DNA from: Flavobacterium soyae | GTDB taxonomy: Bacteria; Bacteroidota; Bacteroidia; Flavobacteriales; Flavobacteriaceae | Assembly (NCBI RefSeq): GCF_021245985.1 | Contig: NZ_JAJQXA010000013.1 | Span: forward strand, 1-64,000 | Reading direction: 5' to 3' | DNA length: 64,000 nucleotides | Part shown: piece after piece, positions 16,406 through 26,604 of the stretch | How positions within the stretch are numbered: position 1 is the first letter of the stretch | Layout: the number at the start of each line of letters is the position of its first letter | The notes under the pieces: generated by a model | Database searches by the model: none | Seen by the model: the letters and a program-made list of their open reading frames with translations, nothing else | Told to the model about the DNA's origin: nothing | Position numbers and translations under genes: made by a program

Positions 16406-17209
16406 TTAATAATTTTTTCTTTGGGTCATCTCCAGTAAAATTTCCATACTATCGGGAATAATATACAATACCTGATTGCCAGAAGTTGATGGAAGTCCTT
16501 CAAAAGCTACTGCGGCCAAATAATGTTCAGCAAAATCGAAACTATATACCTGCCAGTTTTGAGTGTTTTTTACCAGCTTAAAATCTAAATTATGCTGTCC
16601 TTCTATACAAGGAATATATTTAAAATCTTCATCAATTCCTTTTCCTAATGCTTTTACAAAGGCTTCTTTGCGTGTCCATAAAGTATAAAAAGCGTTTTTT
16701 TTATCATCAGCATTCTGAATTACTAACCTCTCGTGATCGTCAAAGATATCCGGGAAAAGGTCAGTAAATTTAAAATCGTTAGATAAATATTCAATATCCA
16801 GTCCTACCTTTTTACGTGAAAACGCAATAGCTGCATAGTCTTCAGAATGTGAGATATTGAAATGGAGCCACGGGTGTGAAGCCAAATATGGTTTTTTATT
16901 AAAATCATAATCAAGATAAATATTTTTTATATCTGATTTAGTGTAAGCCCCTAAAAGAAGTTTTAAAATCGACCTGTATATAATGAATCGGTTTCGGTCT
17001 ATTTCCTTATAATAGCGTTTTGCTTTTTTTAGTTCAGGAGAATTTAGAAACTGTGATAAATTAGCTTTAAAGTCAATGAAATTAGGCAGATAAATAGAGT
17101 AAATGATTATATCGCCAGTATCTAAAGAATATTCTTTACCAGAAACTAATGTAACGCCCTTTATGTCCGAAAAAGAAATAAAGAGCCTAGATGTTTTCAT
17201 TTTTTTCAT
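16406..17209 (-). CDS. 4'-phosphopantetheinyl transferase (Sfp type)
   Basis: The 267-residue product has the two Sfp-type metal and CoA motifs, VGLDIEYL and FYTLWTRKEAFVKALGKG, and a histidine-bearing FNISHSEDYAAIA segment. It transfers the phosphopantetheine arm from CoA to serine of carrier domains. Its start overlaps the end of the NRPS gene by 23 bp, so it is the last gene of the operon. It is the natural activator of the three carrier domains encoded upstream (Ser561, Ser1573 and Ser1018 in their proteins). Confidence 0.95.
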   Translation of the reverse strand: MKKMKTSRLFISFSDIKGVTLVSGKEYSLDTGDIIIYSIYLPNFIDFKANLSQFLNSPELKKAKRYYKEIDRNRFIIYRSILKLLLGAYTKSDIKNIYLDYDFNKKPYLASHPWLHFNISHSEDYAAIAFSRKKVGLDIEYLSNDFKFTDLFPDIFDDHERLVIQNADDKKNAFYTLWTRKEAFVKALGKGIDEDFKYIPCIEGQHNLDFKLVKNTQNWQVYSFDFAEHYLAAVAFEGLPSTSGNQVLYIIPDSMEILLEMTQRKNY

Positions 17210-20200
17210 CTAAGATGTCTTGAAGTAGCCTCGCTAAAACTATATCATTTGGCGGCGCTACAATGTCTAAGTGATTACCGGAGATATTATGAATTGTTAC
17301 GCCTCCCAACGCAGCCTTTTTCCAGCCAAGGTGCGTAGGGTCAAGTCTGTAATTAATGTCATCTTTTGATCGAAATAAATCTACTTTAAAGTTTTGCGGT
17401 TTAAGGTGATAACGATCAACAATTTTTTTAACCATACGATCAGCTTCTATAAATTCTTTGAGTGCTAGTGCTTCTTGTTCAGTCATTGTGTCTTTCTTAC
17501 CAAAATGTCTTTTCAGTATATATTCTTTTTTTCTATTAATACGCATTTTAAAAGCCTTCCAGCTCAATAGCATTTCTTTTAAAAAATCTAGTCTTCTATG
17601 TGTAACATCAAAGTATCTAACGAGTTGTTTTCGTCTGTAATTTCCATAATAATAAGAAGAGTCAACATAAGAGTCGAGTAATGCTGTTAAGCTTACTTTT
17701 TTTCCTTGTTCCTTTAATTGACGGGTCATTTCGAAGGCCACAATACCGCCGAAAGAAAAACCTGCTAAAGCGTAAGGCCCTTTTGGGTTTACTTTTATAA
17801 TTGCATCTATATAATGAGCGGCCATAGCTTCAATTGACTCATACCATCTGTCAAAACCTTTAGGTTTAATACCCTGAATTGCATAAATAGGCTGATCTTC
17901 ATCAAAGTGTTTACTCAGATTAATAAAATTTAAAACATTGAGTCCTGCTCCGTGAATGATAAAAAGCGGTACTTTGTTTCCGTTAGGGCTTATTGGAACT
18001 AAACAATCTGAATAAATTTCGGTACCTGTATTTAACAGTTTTGCAAATTTCTCGACAGTTGAATATTTAAATAATGCTGATAGGGGTATTCGTTTACCAG
18101 TGTATTTCTCTATTTCAACCATTACCTTTACTCCCTTTATCGAATGCCCGCCCATTTCAAAGAAATCACTAAAAATATCGATATTCTCTATATCCAGGCT
18201 TTCTTTCCAAATAGCGGCCACAATATTTTCTTCTTCTGTTCGGGGAGCAGTGTATTGAAGTATTTTGTTTGCTTTATATTGTGATAATGCTTTACGATCG
18301 ATCTTGCCGTTAAGTGTTGTTGGTATTTTCTCCAATAAATTAAAATCATGTGGGATTAACTGTACCGGTAAGCGTGCAGCCAAAGTTTCGCGCCATAAAG
18401 GGATTTGATTTTTGGCACTTTCTATACTGGAATCAGGTACAATATGGGCTACAAGAAAGTTTTCATTAGCTAATACAACAGCATATTTTATGCCGTCAAG
18501 CTGCAGCAGCGCTTGTTCTACCTCGCCAGGTTCAATACGGTGTCCTCTAATTTTAACCTGTTGGTCCAGACGTCCTAAACATTCTATTTCATTGCTTGGA
18601 AGTAATTTTCCTAAATCGCCGGTACGATAAATTATGTCATCTTTACGAGCAGAAAAACTATTTTTAATAAATTTTTCAGATGTAAGCTCAGGTCTGTTCC
18701 AATACCCTTTTGCAAGACCATCACCGCCAATGGCAATTTCACCTATTTTTCCTGGTGCCATAAGCTGTCCTTGTTCATCAATGATATAAAGTTGTGTATT
18801 TGCAATAGGTTTACCAATAGTTATTAATGTATCGTCAGCTTTTACCTGTTTTACAGCTGAATAAATGGTGGTTTCCGTTGGTCCGTAGACATTCCACACC
18901 GTATTACACTTACTAGTAAGCGCTTTTGCAAGATCTGCAGGCATTGCCTCGCCGCCGCATAGTGCCTTAAGCGGTAATGGTTCATCCCAGCCAGAATCCA
19001 GAAGCATTGACCAGGTTGTGGGAGTGGCTTGCAGAAAACTGATGTTTCCCTTTTTTACCAGCTCAAGCAAGAGTCGTCCGTCTCTGGCAGTTTCATGATC
19101 AGCAAGTATTAATGCAGCACCTTTAATGAGTGGTAAATATAGCTCCAGACCGGCAATGTCAAAAGAAATAGTAGTGATCGACAGCAATCTGTCATTTTCG
19201 TTAATACCGGGTTCTAAAGTCATACTGCAAAGTAAGTTAACCAGATTTTTATGAGTAATGGGAACACCTTTTGGATTACCTGTTGATCCAGATGTATAGA
19301 GTATATACGCTGCATTATCCGGCTTCACAGTAACAGGAAGAGGCGATGCATCATATTGGTTTAATGATTCCATGGCATCTTCTATAAAAAGGATATGCGG
19401 CCATGATGGTAAGGAGGTAAATAATGTTTTACTGGTCAATAAAACTTTCGATCCGGAATTGGTAAGCATAAATTCTAAGCGACCTTTAGGATATTCAGGA
19501 TCCAGCGGAAGGTAAGCCGCACCACACTGCATTATGGCTAACAAAGTATAAAGCAGTTCCGGGCTGCGGGAAACAGAAACAGCAATAAAATCTCCGGACT
19601 GAATGCCTTGCGCTTTTAAATAATGGGCTAATTGATTTACTTTTTGGTGTAACTCGAGATAAGTAGTTTTAGATTCATGAAATTCCAGGGCTATGTTGTT
19701 TGGTGTAAGTTCTGCTTGTTTTTTAAGTAATTCTGTTAAGGCCACATCTGGATAGGGCATTTCAGTATTATTTAGAGCATCATAATCAGCTAAATAATGA
19801 CTTCCGATTATGTCTGACAGCGGATTATCTGCACCATTTATTAGTTTATTCATAATATCTTCAAATGTATGCATCATTTTGTTTATGGTCTCTTGTTTGA
19901 ACAGGGTAGTATTATATGACCATTGAAATATGGGACCATTTTTAGTTCTAAAAATATGAAGCTGAATTTCAAAGGTTGCGTATTCTCTGGGGTTAATTTT
20001 AAATTCATGAGAAAGGCCTGCAAATGAAAACTCACTTTCTATATCCCGATTCATATCAACAGTTAATACAACTGGCACCAAAGGAATTCTGGAAGGATCC
20101 CTGGTAATGGCCAAGCTTTTAAGAAGATGGCCAAAACTTACCTGCTGATATTCGTATGCATCAAATAGCTGTGAATTTCTTTGTTTCAGGTATTCTAAAA

Positions 20201-21194
20201 AAGTGATATCAGAACTAATTTTACTGCGTAAAGGAAGCAGGTTAGCACAATCTCCAACCAATTGTCTCATATCATATAATGTATTTCCCGAAGAAGGAAA
20301 TCCTACTACTAAATCGTTTTGACCTGTAATTTTGCATAAAAAGACTTCAAATGCAGCGAGCAAAGTGGTAACTAAGCTGCAGCCGGCACTTAATCCTATA
20401 TTTTTTAATGCGTTTGTGATGGTATTATCCAATGGAAAATCCAGACGATTACTATTATAGGTTCGTAAAGAAGGCCTTACCTGATCTAGAGGTAATTCAA
20501 TTGTGGGAGATGATTCTTTATAAACACTAAGCCAAAAATTTTCCAGCTGTTTATATTCATTACTTTCCATAAACGAATTAACTTTTTCGGCATATTCGCT
20601 AAAACGTTCCGGATCTGGAAGGGTTGGTTTTTTATTTTCAACGAAGGCAGAATAAAGCATGCCAAGTTCTTCTAATATAACATCAATACTAAGTCCGTCT
20701 CCAACAATATGATGAATTGTCAGGGTCATTAAATATTCAAATTCATCAATTTTAATCAAATTAACTTTGAATAATGGGCCGTTAACAAGGTTAAAAAGAG
20801 CATTTACTTCTTCTTTAACTAATGTTTTTACAGCAAGTTCTTTTTCAGCTGTTTTTAGGCCAGAAAAGTTATTATGCGAAACTTCAAAATTAACATCGCT
20901 GTAAATACACATATAGCGTCCGTCCGGACTAAACGCAGCTCTCAAGCATTCATGACGATGTACTAAGGTCTTTACTGCCTGTTCAAAAGTGTCTATTATC
21001 AAGTTGCCTTTAAATTTAATAGAAACAGACAGGTTGTATGCTTTATTAGCATCACTGCCTCCAAAAATGCAATCTGACCATATTTCCTGCTGTGAATTTG
21101 TGGTATGAATTACTCTTTCAATTTCAGGTAAAAATGGATTAAATTGAATTTCAGTTTCAGTTTTTATTTCAGATTTATTTTTCATTGTTATCAT
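17187..21194 (-). CDS. Nonribosomal peptide synthetase, C-A-PCP-TE
   Basis: The 1335-residue protein contains a condensation domain (about 20-450, HHIVGDG), an adenylation domain (about 480-960, YTSGSTGNPKG and YGPTETT), a carrier domain (Ser1018 in MGGHSIKG) and a thioesterase (about 1060-1330, Ser1147 in GFSFGG, late His in SGNHLDIV). By alignment to the GrsA positions, I read the specificity residues as D-I-L-Q-L-G-V-I-Y-K. This resembles published glycine codes of the DILQLG type. It should condense the upstream chain with its amino acid and release the product. It lies 52 bp downstream of the hybrid synthase gene and overlaps the PPTase gene. The substrate call is an inference. Confidence 0.93.
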   Translation of the reverse strand: MITMKNKSEIKTETEIQFNPFLPEIERVIHTTNSQQEIWSDCIFGGSDANKAYNLSVSIKFKGNLIIDTFEQAVKTLVHRHECLRAAFSPDGRYMCIYSDVNFEVSHNNFSGLKTAEKELAVKTLVKEEVNALFNLVNGPLFKVNLIKIDEFEYLMTLTIHHIVGDGLSIDVILEELGMLYSAFVENKKPTLPDPERFSEYAEKVNSFMESNEYKQLENFWLSVYKESSPTIELPLDQVRPSLRTYNSNRLDFPLDNTITNALKNIGLSAGCSLVTTLLAAFEVFLCKITGQNDLVVGFPSSGNTLYDMRQLVGDCANLLPLRSKISSDITFLEYLKQRNSQLFDAYEYQQVSFGHLLKSLAITRDPSRIPLVPVVLTVDMNRDIESEFSFAGLSHEFKINPREYATFEIQLHIFRTKNGPIFQWSYNTTLFKQETINKMMHTFEDIMNKLINGADNPLSDIIGSHYLADYDALNNTEMPYPDVALTELLKKQAELTPNNIALEFHESKTTYLELHQKVNQLAHYLKAQGIQSGDFIAVSVSRSPELLYTLLAIMQCGAAYLPLDPEYPKGRLEFMLTNSGSKVLLTSKTLFTSLPSWPHILFIEDAMESLNQYDASPLPVTVKPDNAAYILYTSGSTGNPKGVPITHKNLVNLLCSMTLEPGINENDRLLSITTISFDIAGLELYLPLIKGAALILADHETARDGRLLLELVKKGNISFLQATPTTWSMLLDSGWDEPLPLKALCGGEAMPADLAKALTSKCNTVWNVYGPTETTIYSAVKQVKADDTLITIGKPIANTQLYIIDEQGQLMAPGKIGEIAIGGDGLAKGYWNRPELTSEKFIKNSFSARKDDIIYRTGDLGKLLPSNEIECLGRLDQQVKIRGHRIEPGEVEQALLQLDGIKYAVVLANENFLVAHIVPDSSIESAKNQIPLWRETLAARLPVQLIPHDFNLLEKIPTTLNGKIDRKALSQYKANKILQYTAPRTEEENIVAAIWKESLDIENIDIFSDFFEMGGHSIKGVKVMVEIEKYTGKRIPLSALFKYSTVEKFAKLLNTGTEIYSDCLVPISPNGNKVPLFIIHGAGLNVLNFINLSKHFDEDQPIYAIQGIKPKGFDRWYESIEAMAAHYIDAIIKVNPKGPYALAGFSFGGIVAFEMTRQLKEQGKKVSLTALLDSYVDSSYYYGNYRRKQLVRYFDVTHRRLDFLKEMLLSWKAFKMRINRKKEYILKRHFGKKDTMTEQEALALKEFIEADRMVKKIVDRYHLKPQNFKVDLFRSKDDINYRLDPTHLGWKKAALGGVTIHNISGNHLDIVAPPNDIVLARLLQDILDEKNENI

Positions 21195-21246
21195 AATTCT
21201 ATTTTTAAATGTAATTGCACAGTTCTTAAATTGACAATTTGAATTA

Positions 21247-24200
21247 TTAATTATGTTTATCTGGTTCTAATAACCTCGTTTTAGTAAATTTTCCTTTTTG
21301 ACCAGAATCTTCAATAAACCATGCCGGATTTCCGTTTTCATCCCGTCCTAGTTTACTGCCCGGAACAGGAGGTTCATCTGCCATTATGGTATATTTTTTT
21401 TCTGCAGCATTGGTTTCAAATAACTGGCTGCCATTGATTTTTGAAATATCAAAAGCTTTTTCTTTTTTGTGAGCACCATTAACTCCGTTTGTCTCGACCC
21501 GATTTTCAGGATTAAATTTAAGGGCATCGAAATGTTTTACTTTTAAATTGACGTATGAAGTATTTCCGTTTACAGAAGAATTTTGAAAATTTTGTAATTG
21601 GTCAACTTTTTGGCTCAAAAGCTGAATTTGCTGAACAATTTGTTCTAATGAGGCTTGATTTTGAGTTGATGATAATGGTATCTCATTTGTTAAAACAGGG
21701 GGATCAATAGTTTGGTTAGAAACAATTTCATTCTCTTTAGTCTCAATAGAATTCTCTTCAGGAAGATTTAAATCTATATAATCTGCTAAAAGTGATGGAG
21801 TAGGAAAGCCTTCATTGAGTTGTCTGAAAGTAATAGGTAAATCAAATTCTTTTTTTAGCCTTCCTGATAATTGGGTCAGCGATAAGGAATCTAAACCTAG
21901 TTCCAGGAAAGTATTTGAAGCCGAATCAGGATCATAAGTTATGCCCGATGCTTCTTTTATAATTTCTGAAATCCTAACAAGTACAGAATCCTTTCTTGAT
22001 TCTTTAGTTTTAATACTATTTTCCGTTTCTATTGAAGCTGCGGATGTATTTGAAACGACAGGTATATCAGAAATTATATTTTTTTGAACTACCGTTGTTT
22101 GAACAGTATTTAATGGCTCAATCCAGCAGGGTTTTCGATCAAAAACATAACCCGGTAACTCGATTTTTTGTCTTTGCTGTTCTTTGTAGAAAGAACTCCA
22201 ATTTGGGGTTATGCCTTTAGCCCATAATTCACCTACGGTATTTAATAAAGTCGAATATTCATTGTCCTGCTCTTCTTTAGGAAAATTTATGCTGGAAAAA
22301 GCGGGTATGACTTTACCGGCAGCCTGCTGGCGAGCCAGAGTAATCAGGGTTTGACCGGGACCTACTTCTAACAATATATAATCTTCTAATTCAAATGCAG
22401 TATCCATAGCATCTGCAAATCGTACTGTGTTTTTTAAATGGTTAACCCAATAGGTTGGACTTGTGGCTTCAGTGTCTGTAAGCCAGGTTCCCGTTGCTGT
22501 TGAAATAATAGGCAGTCTGGGAATACTTAGTTTTATTTTTTCTATTTCATTTTTGAAAGAATCTAAAATTGGCTCCATCATAAAAGAGTGAAAGGCATGA
22601 CTTGTAAGAAGCAGTTTGTTTGGAATGTCTTGTGCATCAAGTTCCTGATTAAATAGTGCAATATCTTCTTTCGTTCCGGAAGCCACACAAAATTGACTTG
22701 AATTTATTGCCGCAACCGAAAGTGTATCAGGAATGAGTTCATATAATTTTTCTACTGGTACACGTACCGCCAACATTGATCCGCCGGGCAGCTCGCTTAT
22801 TAATCGGCCTCTAACTGCAACGATATGCAAGGCATCTTTTAAACTTATAATTCCGGCTAAATGTGCAGCCGCAAATTCACCAATACTATGACCGCAGAGA
22901 AAAGTTGGTTTTATTCCCCAGCTCATCCATAACTGAGACAATGCATATTCTGTAACAAATAAACTTGGCTGGGTTAGACGTGTATCTTTTAAGCGTGCTT
23001 CGGCCTCAGTTGAATTGGTTTCCGGATAAAGTATTTCGCGAATATCTAATTTTAAATCTTCCATTAACAATTCTGCACATTTGTCTACTGCCTCACGATA
23101 TACTTTTTCGTTATCATAAAGTGTTTTTCCCATTTGCAGGTACTGAGCTCCTTGTCCCGGAAATAGAAATCCCATTTCACTTGGAATACTTTTTAAGATT
23201 GAGGATTTAGTGTTTTTTGCTTTTAAAGAAATTAATTTTTCAACAGCATCATCTGTAGAATTCGTTACTAAAAAACTTCGGTGATTAAAATCATCTCTCG
23301 TAATATTCAATGAATAAGCAATGTCTGCTAAAGGGATATTTCTTGATTTATCAATAAAATGCCCCAGTGCATTTTCGTAACCTAACAAGCTGTTTTGGCT
23401 TTTTGCAGACCACATTAATAGCTGCAGCGGCCGTCCGGCCGAAGATGGTAAAGGTTCTGCTGTATATTCTTCAACGATTGCATGAACATTTGTACTTCCA
23501 ATTCCAAAAGAACTCACGCCGGCTCTTCTTATACTGTCAGTTTCCCATTCAATTAATTTATTATTGATGTAAAAAGGACTGTTTGCAAAATCTATATTTG
23601 GATTTGGTTCATGAAAATTAACCATAGGCGGTATCTGCTTATGGCGCATGGCTAATAATACTTTAATTAAACCTGCAACTCCGGCAGCCGCCGTGGTATG
23701 TCCCATATTGCTTTTTATAGAACCTAATGCGCAATAATTGTTTTTTTCCTGCTTGCCATAAGCTATTTTAAGTCCTTCTATTTCTATTGGATCTCCTACG
23801 GGAGTTGCAGTTCCGTGCGCTTCCATGTAGCTGATTGCAGAGGGCGATATCTGGGCATCATTAAAGGCACTAATTATGGCTCCGGCCTGACCTCTTGGAC
23901 TTGGAGCCATAAAACTGCCTTTGTCTCCTCCGTCATTATTTACGCCAACTCCTTTAATTACGCCGTATATTATATCTCCATCTTTCTCAGCTTCTTCCAG
24001 TCTTTTTAGTAAAACAACTCCGGCACCGTCACTAAAAACAGTACCTTTTCCAGAAGCGTCAAAAGATCTTGTAGATCCATCAGGGCTTTTGATAAATCCG
24101 TCATCATAAAGATGGCCGCTATTTATAGGACAAGTTACGCTGGAACCTCCTGCAAGCGCAATATCGCACATGCCAGTTCTTATAGCTTTTACGGCTTCGG

Positions 24201-26604
24201 CTACAGCTAATAAAGAAGTTGAACAGGCAGAATGTATGCTAACCGAAGGACCTTTTAAATTTAAATGATAAGAAGTACGCGGAGCAATAAAATCTTTTCC
24301 GTTTACGGTGTAGATTTGTAATTCGCCAACTGAACTTTTCAGCTCTTTGTTGTTGAATATATTGTTCTCATAATAGGTATTGATTTCGCTTCCAGAATAT
24401 ACAGCTACGCTTCCTTTATAATGTTTAGGAAGATGTCCTGCTTGTTCTAATGCTTCAAATGAAATTTCTAAAAACACGCGTATTTGAGGATCCATGGCGG
24501 CTGCAAGCTGTGGATTTAATCCAAAGAAATGAGCGTCAAATGTTTTAGCCGAAGGCAAAATTCCTCTGGCACCTATATAAAATGGGTCTTTACGAAGACT
24601 TTCGGGTAAACTTGGATCTAATTCTTCTTTGGTAAATAATGAGATTGTTTCTTTTCCCTCTTTTAGATTTTCCCATAATTCCTCTATGGTATCAGAACCG
24701 GGAAATCTTCCGGCCATACCAATCACTGCAATATCTCCAGAAGTGGTTTGATTATCCGTTTTTTTAAATGCAAACGAATCTTCTTTATTATTGTTTTCAT
24801 TATTGTTTTCTTCTAAAGTATCAGCAAGTTCCCTAATGGTGGGATGAATATAGATTTTTGAAACAGATACATCCAGCGATAATCGCTGTCTCATTAAAGA
24901 AGTTACTTTTTGTGCCAGTACAGAATTGCCGCCCATGTCAAAAAAATCATCATCGATACCTATACTTGCTATTTGTAATTCTTCACTCCAAATCTTTACA
25001 ATATCTTTTTCTAATTGGGTATTTGGTTTTTTGAACGGTGGTGCAGAATCCGGTCTGCTGTGTTCAGGAACAGGCAGGTTTTTTTTATCAATTTTTCCAT
25101 TTGGCGTAATTGGAAATTCGTCTACCCAAATGTATTTAGAAGGTAATAATATTTCGGGTAAAATTTTTGAAAGTGCTTCATGTATTGGTTTTTCATCTTG
25201 TAATTGTGCGCCAGATTTTAAATAAGCCACCAGTTTATCTTCGTTACCAAAATACTTACTTACGATTACGGCTGATTGTTTTATTTCAGGAATACTATTT
25301 AAGGCAGCTTCTATTTCGCCTAATTCAATACGATGCCCCCTTATTTTTACTTGGTGGTCTATACGGCCTAAGCATTGAAACTCCCCATTTGGCAATAGTT
25401 TTCCTAAGTCTCCGGTGCGATAAAGAACTGAGCCGGGTTCAGTAGAAAACGGATTGGAAATGAATTTTTCAGCGGTAAGTTCCGGGCGGTTCCAATAGCC
25501 TTGAGCAACTCCATCGCCGCCTATAACAATTTCTCCAATTGTTCCGGGTGCTGTGGCTTTTCCTTCTTCATCTAATAAATAAATTTGTGTATTTGCAATT
25601 GGAAACCCGATAGTTATTAGTTCATCATCTGCATTAATTTGTTTTATAGCCGACCAAATAGTTGTTTCTGTCGGGCCATACATATTCCAAAGTGAATCAC
25701 ATTTTGAAATTAGCTGGCGTGCCAGATTTAACGGCATAGCTTCTCCGCCGCATAATGCTTTTAGGGCCAGCGGAGTTTCCCACCCCGAATCAAGAAGTAA
25801 TTGCCATGTAGTAGGCGTAGCCTGTAATATTGTGATTCCTTTTTTTTGTAAAAGATTAAGTAAAAGCTGACCGTCACGAGTAGTTTCATAATCAGCAAAA
25901 AATACAGCCGCACCTTTAATCAATGGAAGAAATAATTCGAGACCGGCAATATCAAAAGAAATTGTAGTAATCGATAATAATTTATCTTCGGCATTTATTC
26001 CTGGTTCAATTGCCATACTGAACAGGAAGTTTACTAAGTTTTTATGTGTGACAGTTACCCCTTTAGGTTTTCCGGTAGATCCCGAAGTGTAGATTATATA
26101 CGCTGCAGTAGCGTAAGAAACAGAAACTGCAGTTGGTGTAACAGGATAGTTGTCAATTAAAGACAAAGCGTCTTCGATTAATATAGTTTTTGAGTAATTG
26201 GGCAACGAATCGGCAAGTGATTCTGCTGTCAGCAAAAAACTGGCTCCAGAATCTTCGAGCATAAATTGTAAACGTGCTGCCGGAAATTTTGGATCTAATG
26301 GTAAGTATGCAGCACCGCATTGTAAAATAGCTAAAAGAGAAGCAATTAAATTGGGAGTCCGTTCCATAGATACGGCAGCAATTTGTCCGGGAGATAAACC
26401 CTGAGCCAAAAAGTAATTTGCCAGCTGATTTGTTTTTTTTACTAGCTCCTTATAGCTAACTTGTTCATCTTCAAATTCAAGTGCTATAGAATTAGGAGAG
26501 ATAGCTGCCTGCTCTGTAAAAATTTCATACAGCGTATTTTGGGGATACGCCATTTTAGTCCAACTTCCCTCGTTGTCTAAATTATTGTTGTTAGCTCTTT
26601 TCAT
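21247..26604 (-). CDS. Hybrid NRPS-PKS, A-PCP-KS-AT-ACP
   Basis: The 1785-residue protein starts directly with an adenylation domain (YTSGSTGKPKG), so it loads the starter unit. A carrier (Ser561), a ketosynthase (Cys794 in SACSTSLL, His in EAHGTATPVGDP and SNMGHT), an acyltransferase (Ser1240 in GHSIGEF) and an ACP (Ser1573 in LGLDSLSL) follow. The AT carries HAFH, typical of malonyl-CoA selection. No reductive domain is seen, so the beta-keto group should persist. The A-domain code reads D-I-L-Q-L-G-M-I-W-K, again glycine-like. A tail (about 1695-1785) with PPVPGSKLGRD and NPAWFIED follows the ACP; its role is unknown to me, perhaps docking. Confidence 0.93.
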   Translation of the reverse strand: MKRANNNNLDNEGSWTKMAYPQNTLYEIFTEQAAISPNSIALEFEDEQVSYKELVKKTNQLANYFLAQGLSPGQIAAVSMERTPNLIASLLAILQCGAAYLPLDPKFPAARLQFMLEDSGASFLLTAESLADSLPNYSKTILIEDALSLIDNYPVTPTAVSVSYATAAYIIYTSGSTGKPKGVTVTHKNLVNFLFSMAIEPGINAEDKLLSITTISFDIAGLELFLPLIKGAAVFFADYETTRDGQLLLNLLQKKGITILQATPTTWQLLLDSGWETPLALKALCGGEAMPLNLARQLISKCDSLWNMYGPTETTIWSAIKQINADDELITIGFPIANTQIYLLDEEGKATAPGTIGEIVIGGDGVAQGYWNRPELTAEKFISNPFSTEPGSVLYRTGDLGKLLPNGEFQCLGRIDHQVKIRGHRIELGEIEAALNSIPEIKQSAVIVSKYFGNEDKLVAYLKSGAQLQDEKPIHEALSKILPEILLPSKYIWVDEFPITPNGKIDKKNLPVPEHSRPDSAPPFKKPNTQLEKDIVKIWSEELQIASIGIDDDFFDMGGNSVLAQKVTSLMRQRLSLDVSVSKIYIHPTIRELADTLEENNNENNNKEDSFAFKKTDNQTTSGDIAVIGMAGRFPGSDTIEELWENLKEGKETISLFTKEELDPSLPESLRKDPFYIGARGILPSAKTFDAHFFGLNPQLAAAMDPQIRVFLEISFEALEQAGHLPKHYKGSVAVYSGSEINTYYENNIFNNKELKSSVGELQIYTVNGKDFIAPRTSYHLNLKGPSVSIHSACSTSLLAVAEAVKAIRTGMCDIALAGGSSVTCPINSGHLYDDGFIKSPDGSTRSFDASGKGTVFSDGAGVVLLKRLEEAEKDGDIIYGVIKGVGVNNDGGDKGSFMAPSPRGQAGAIISAFNDAQISPSAISYMEAHGTATPVGDPIEIEGLKIAYGKQEKNNYCALGSIKSNMGHTTAAAGVAGLIKVLLAMRHKQIPPMVNFHEPNPNIDFANSPFYINNKLIEWETDSIRRAGVSSFGIGSTNVHAIVEEYTAEPLPSSAGRPLQLLMWSAKSQNSLLGYENALGHFIDKSRNIPLADIAYSLNITRDDFNHRSFLVTNSTDDAVEKLISLKAKNTKSSILKSIPSEMGFLFPGQGAQYLQMGKTLYDNEKVYREAVDKCAELLMEDLKLDIREILYPETNSTEAEARLKDTRLTQPSLFVTEYALSQLWMSWGIKPTFLCGHSIGEFAAAHLAGIISLKDALHIVAVRGRLISELPGGSMLAVRVPVEKLYELIPDTLSVAAINSSQFCVASGTKEDIALFNQELDAQDIPNKLLLTSHAFHSFMMEPILDSFKNEIEKIKLSIPRLPIISTATGTWLTDTEATSPTYWVNHLKNTVRFADAMDTAFELEDYILLEVGPGQTLITLARQQAAGKVIPAFSSINFPKEEQDNEYSTLLNTVGELWAKGITPNWSSFYKEQQRQKIELPGYVFDRKPCWIEPLNTVQTTVVQKNIISDIPVVSNTSAASIETENSIKTKESRKDSVLVRISEIIKEASGITYDPDSASNTFLELGLDSLSLTQLSGRLKKEFDLPITFRQLNEGFPTPSLLADYIDLNLPEENSIETKENEIVSNQTIDPPVLTNEIPLSSTQNQASLEQIVQQIQLLSQKVDQLQNFQNSSVNGNTSYVNLKVKHFDALKFNPENRVETNGVNGAHKKEKAFDISKINGSQLFETNAAEKKYTIMADEPPVPGSKLGRDENGNPAWFIEDSGQKGKFTKTRLLEPDKHN

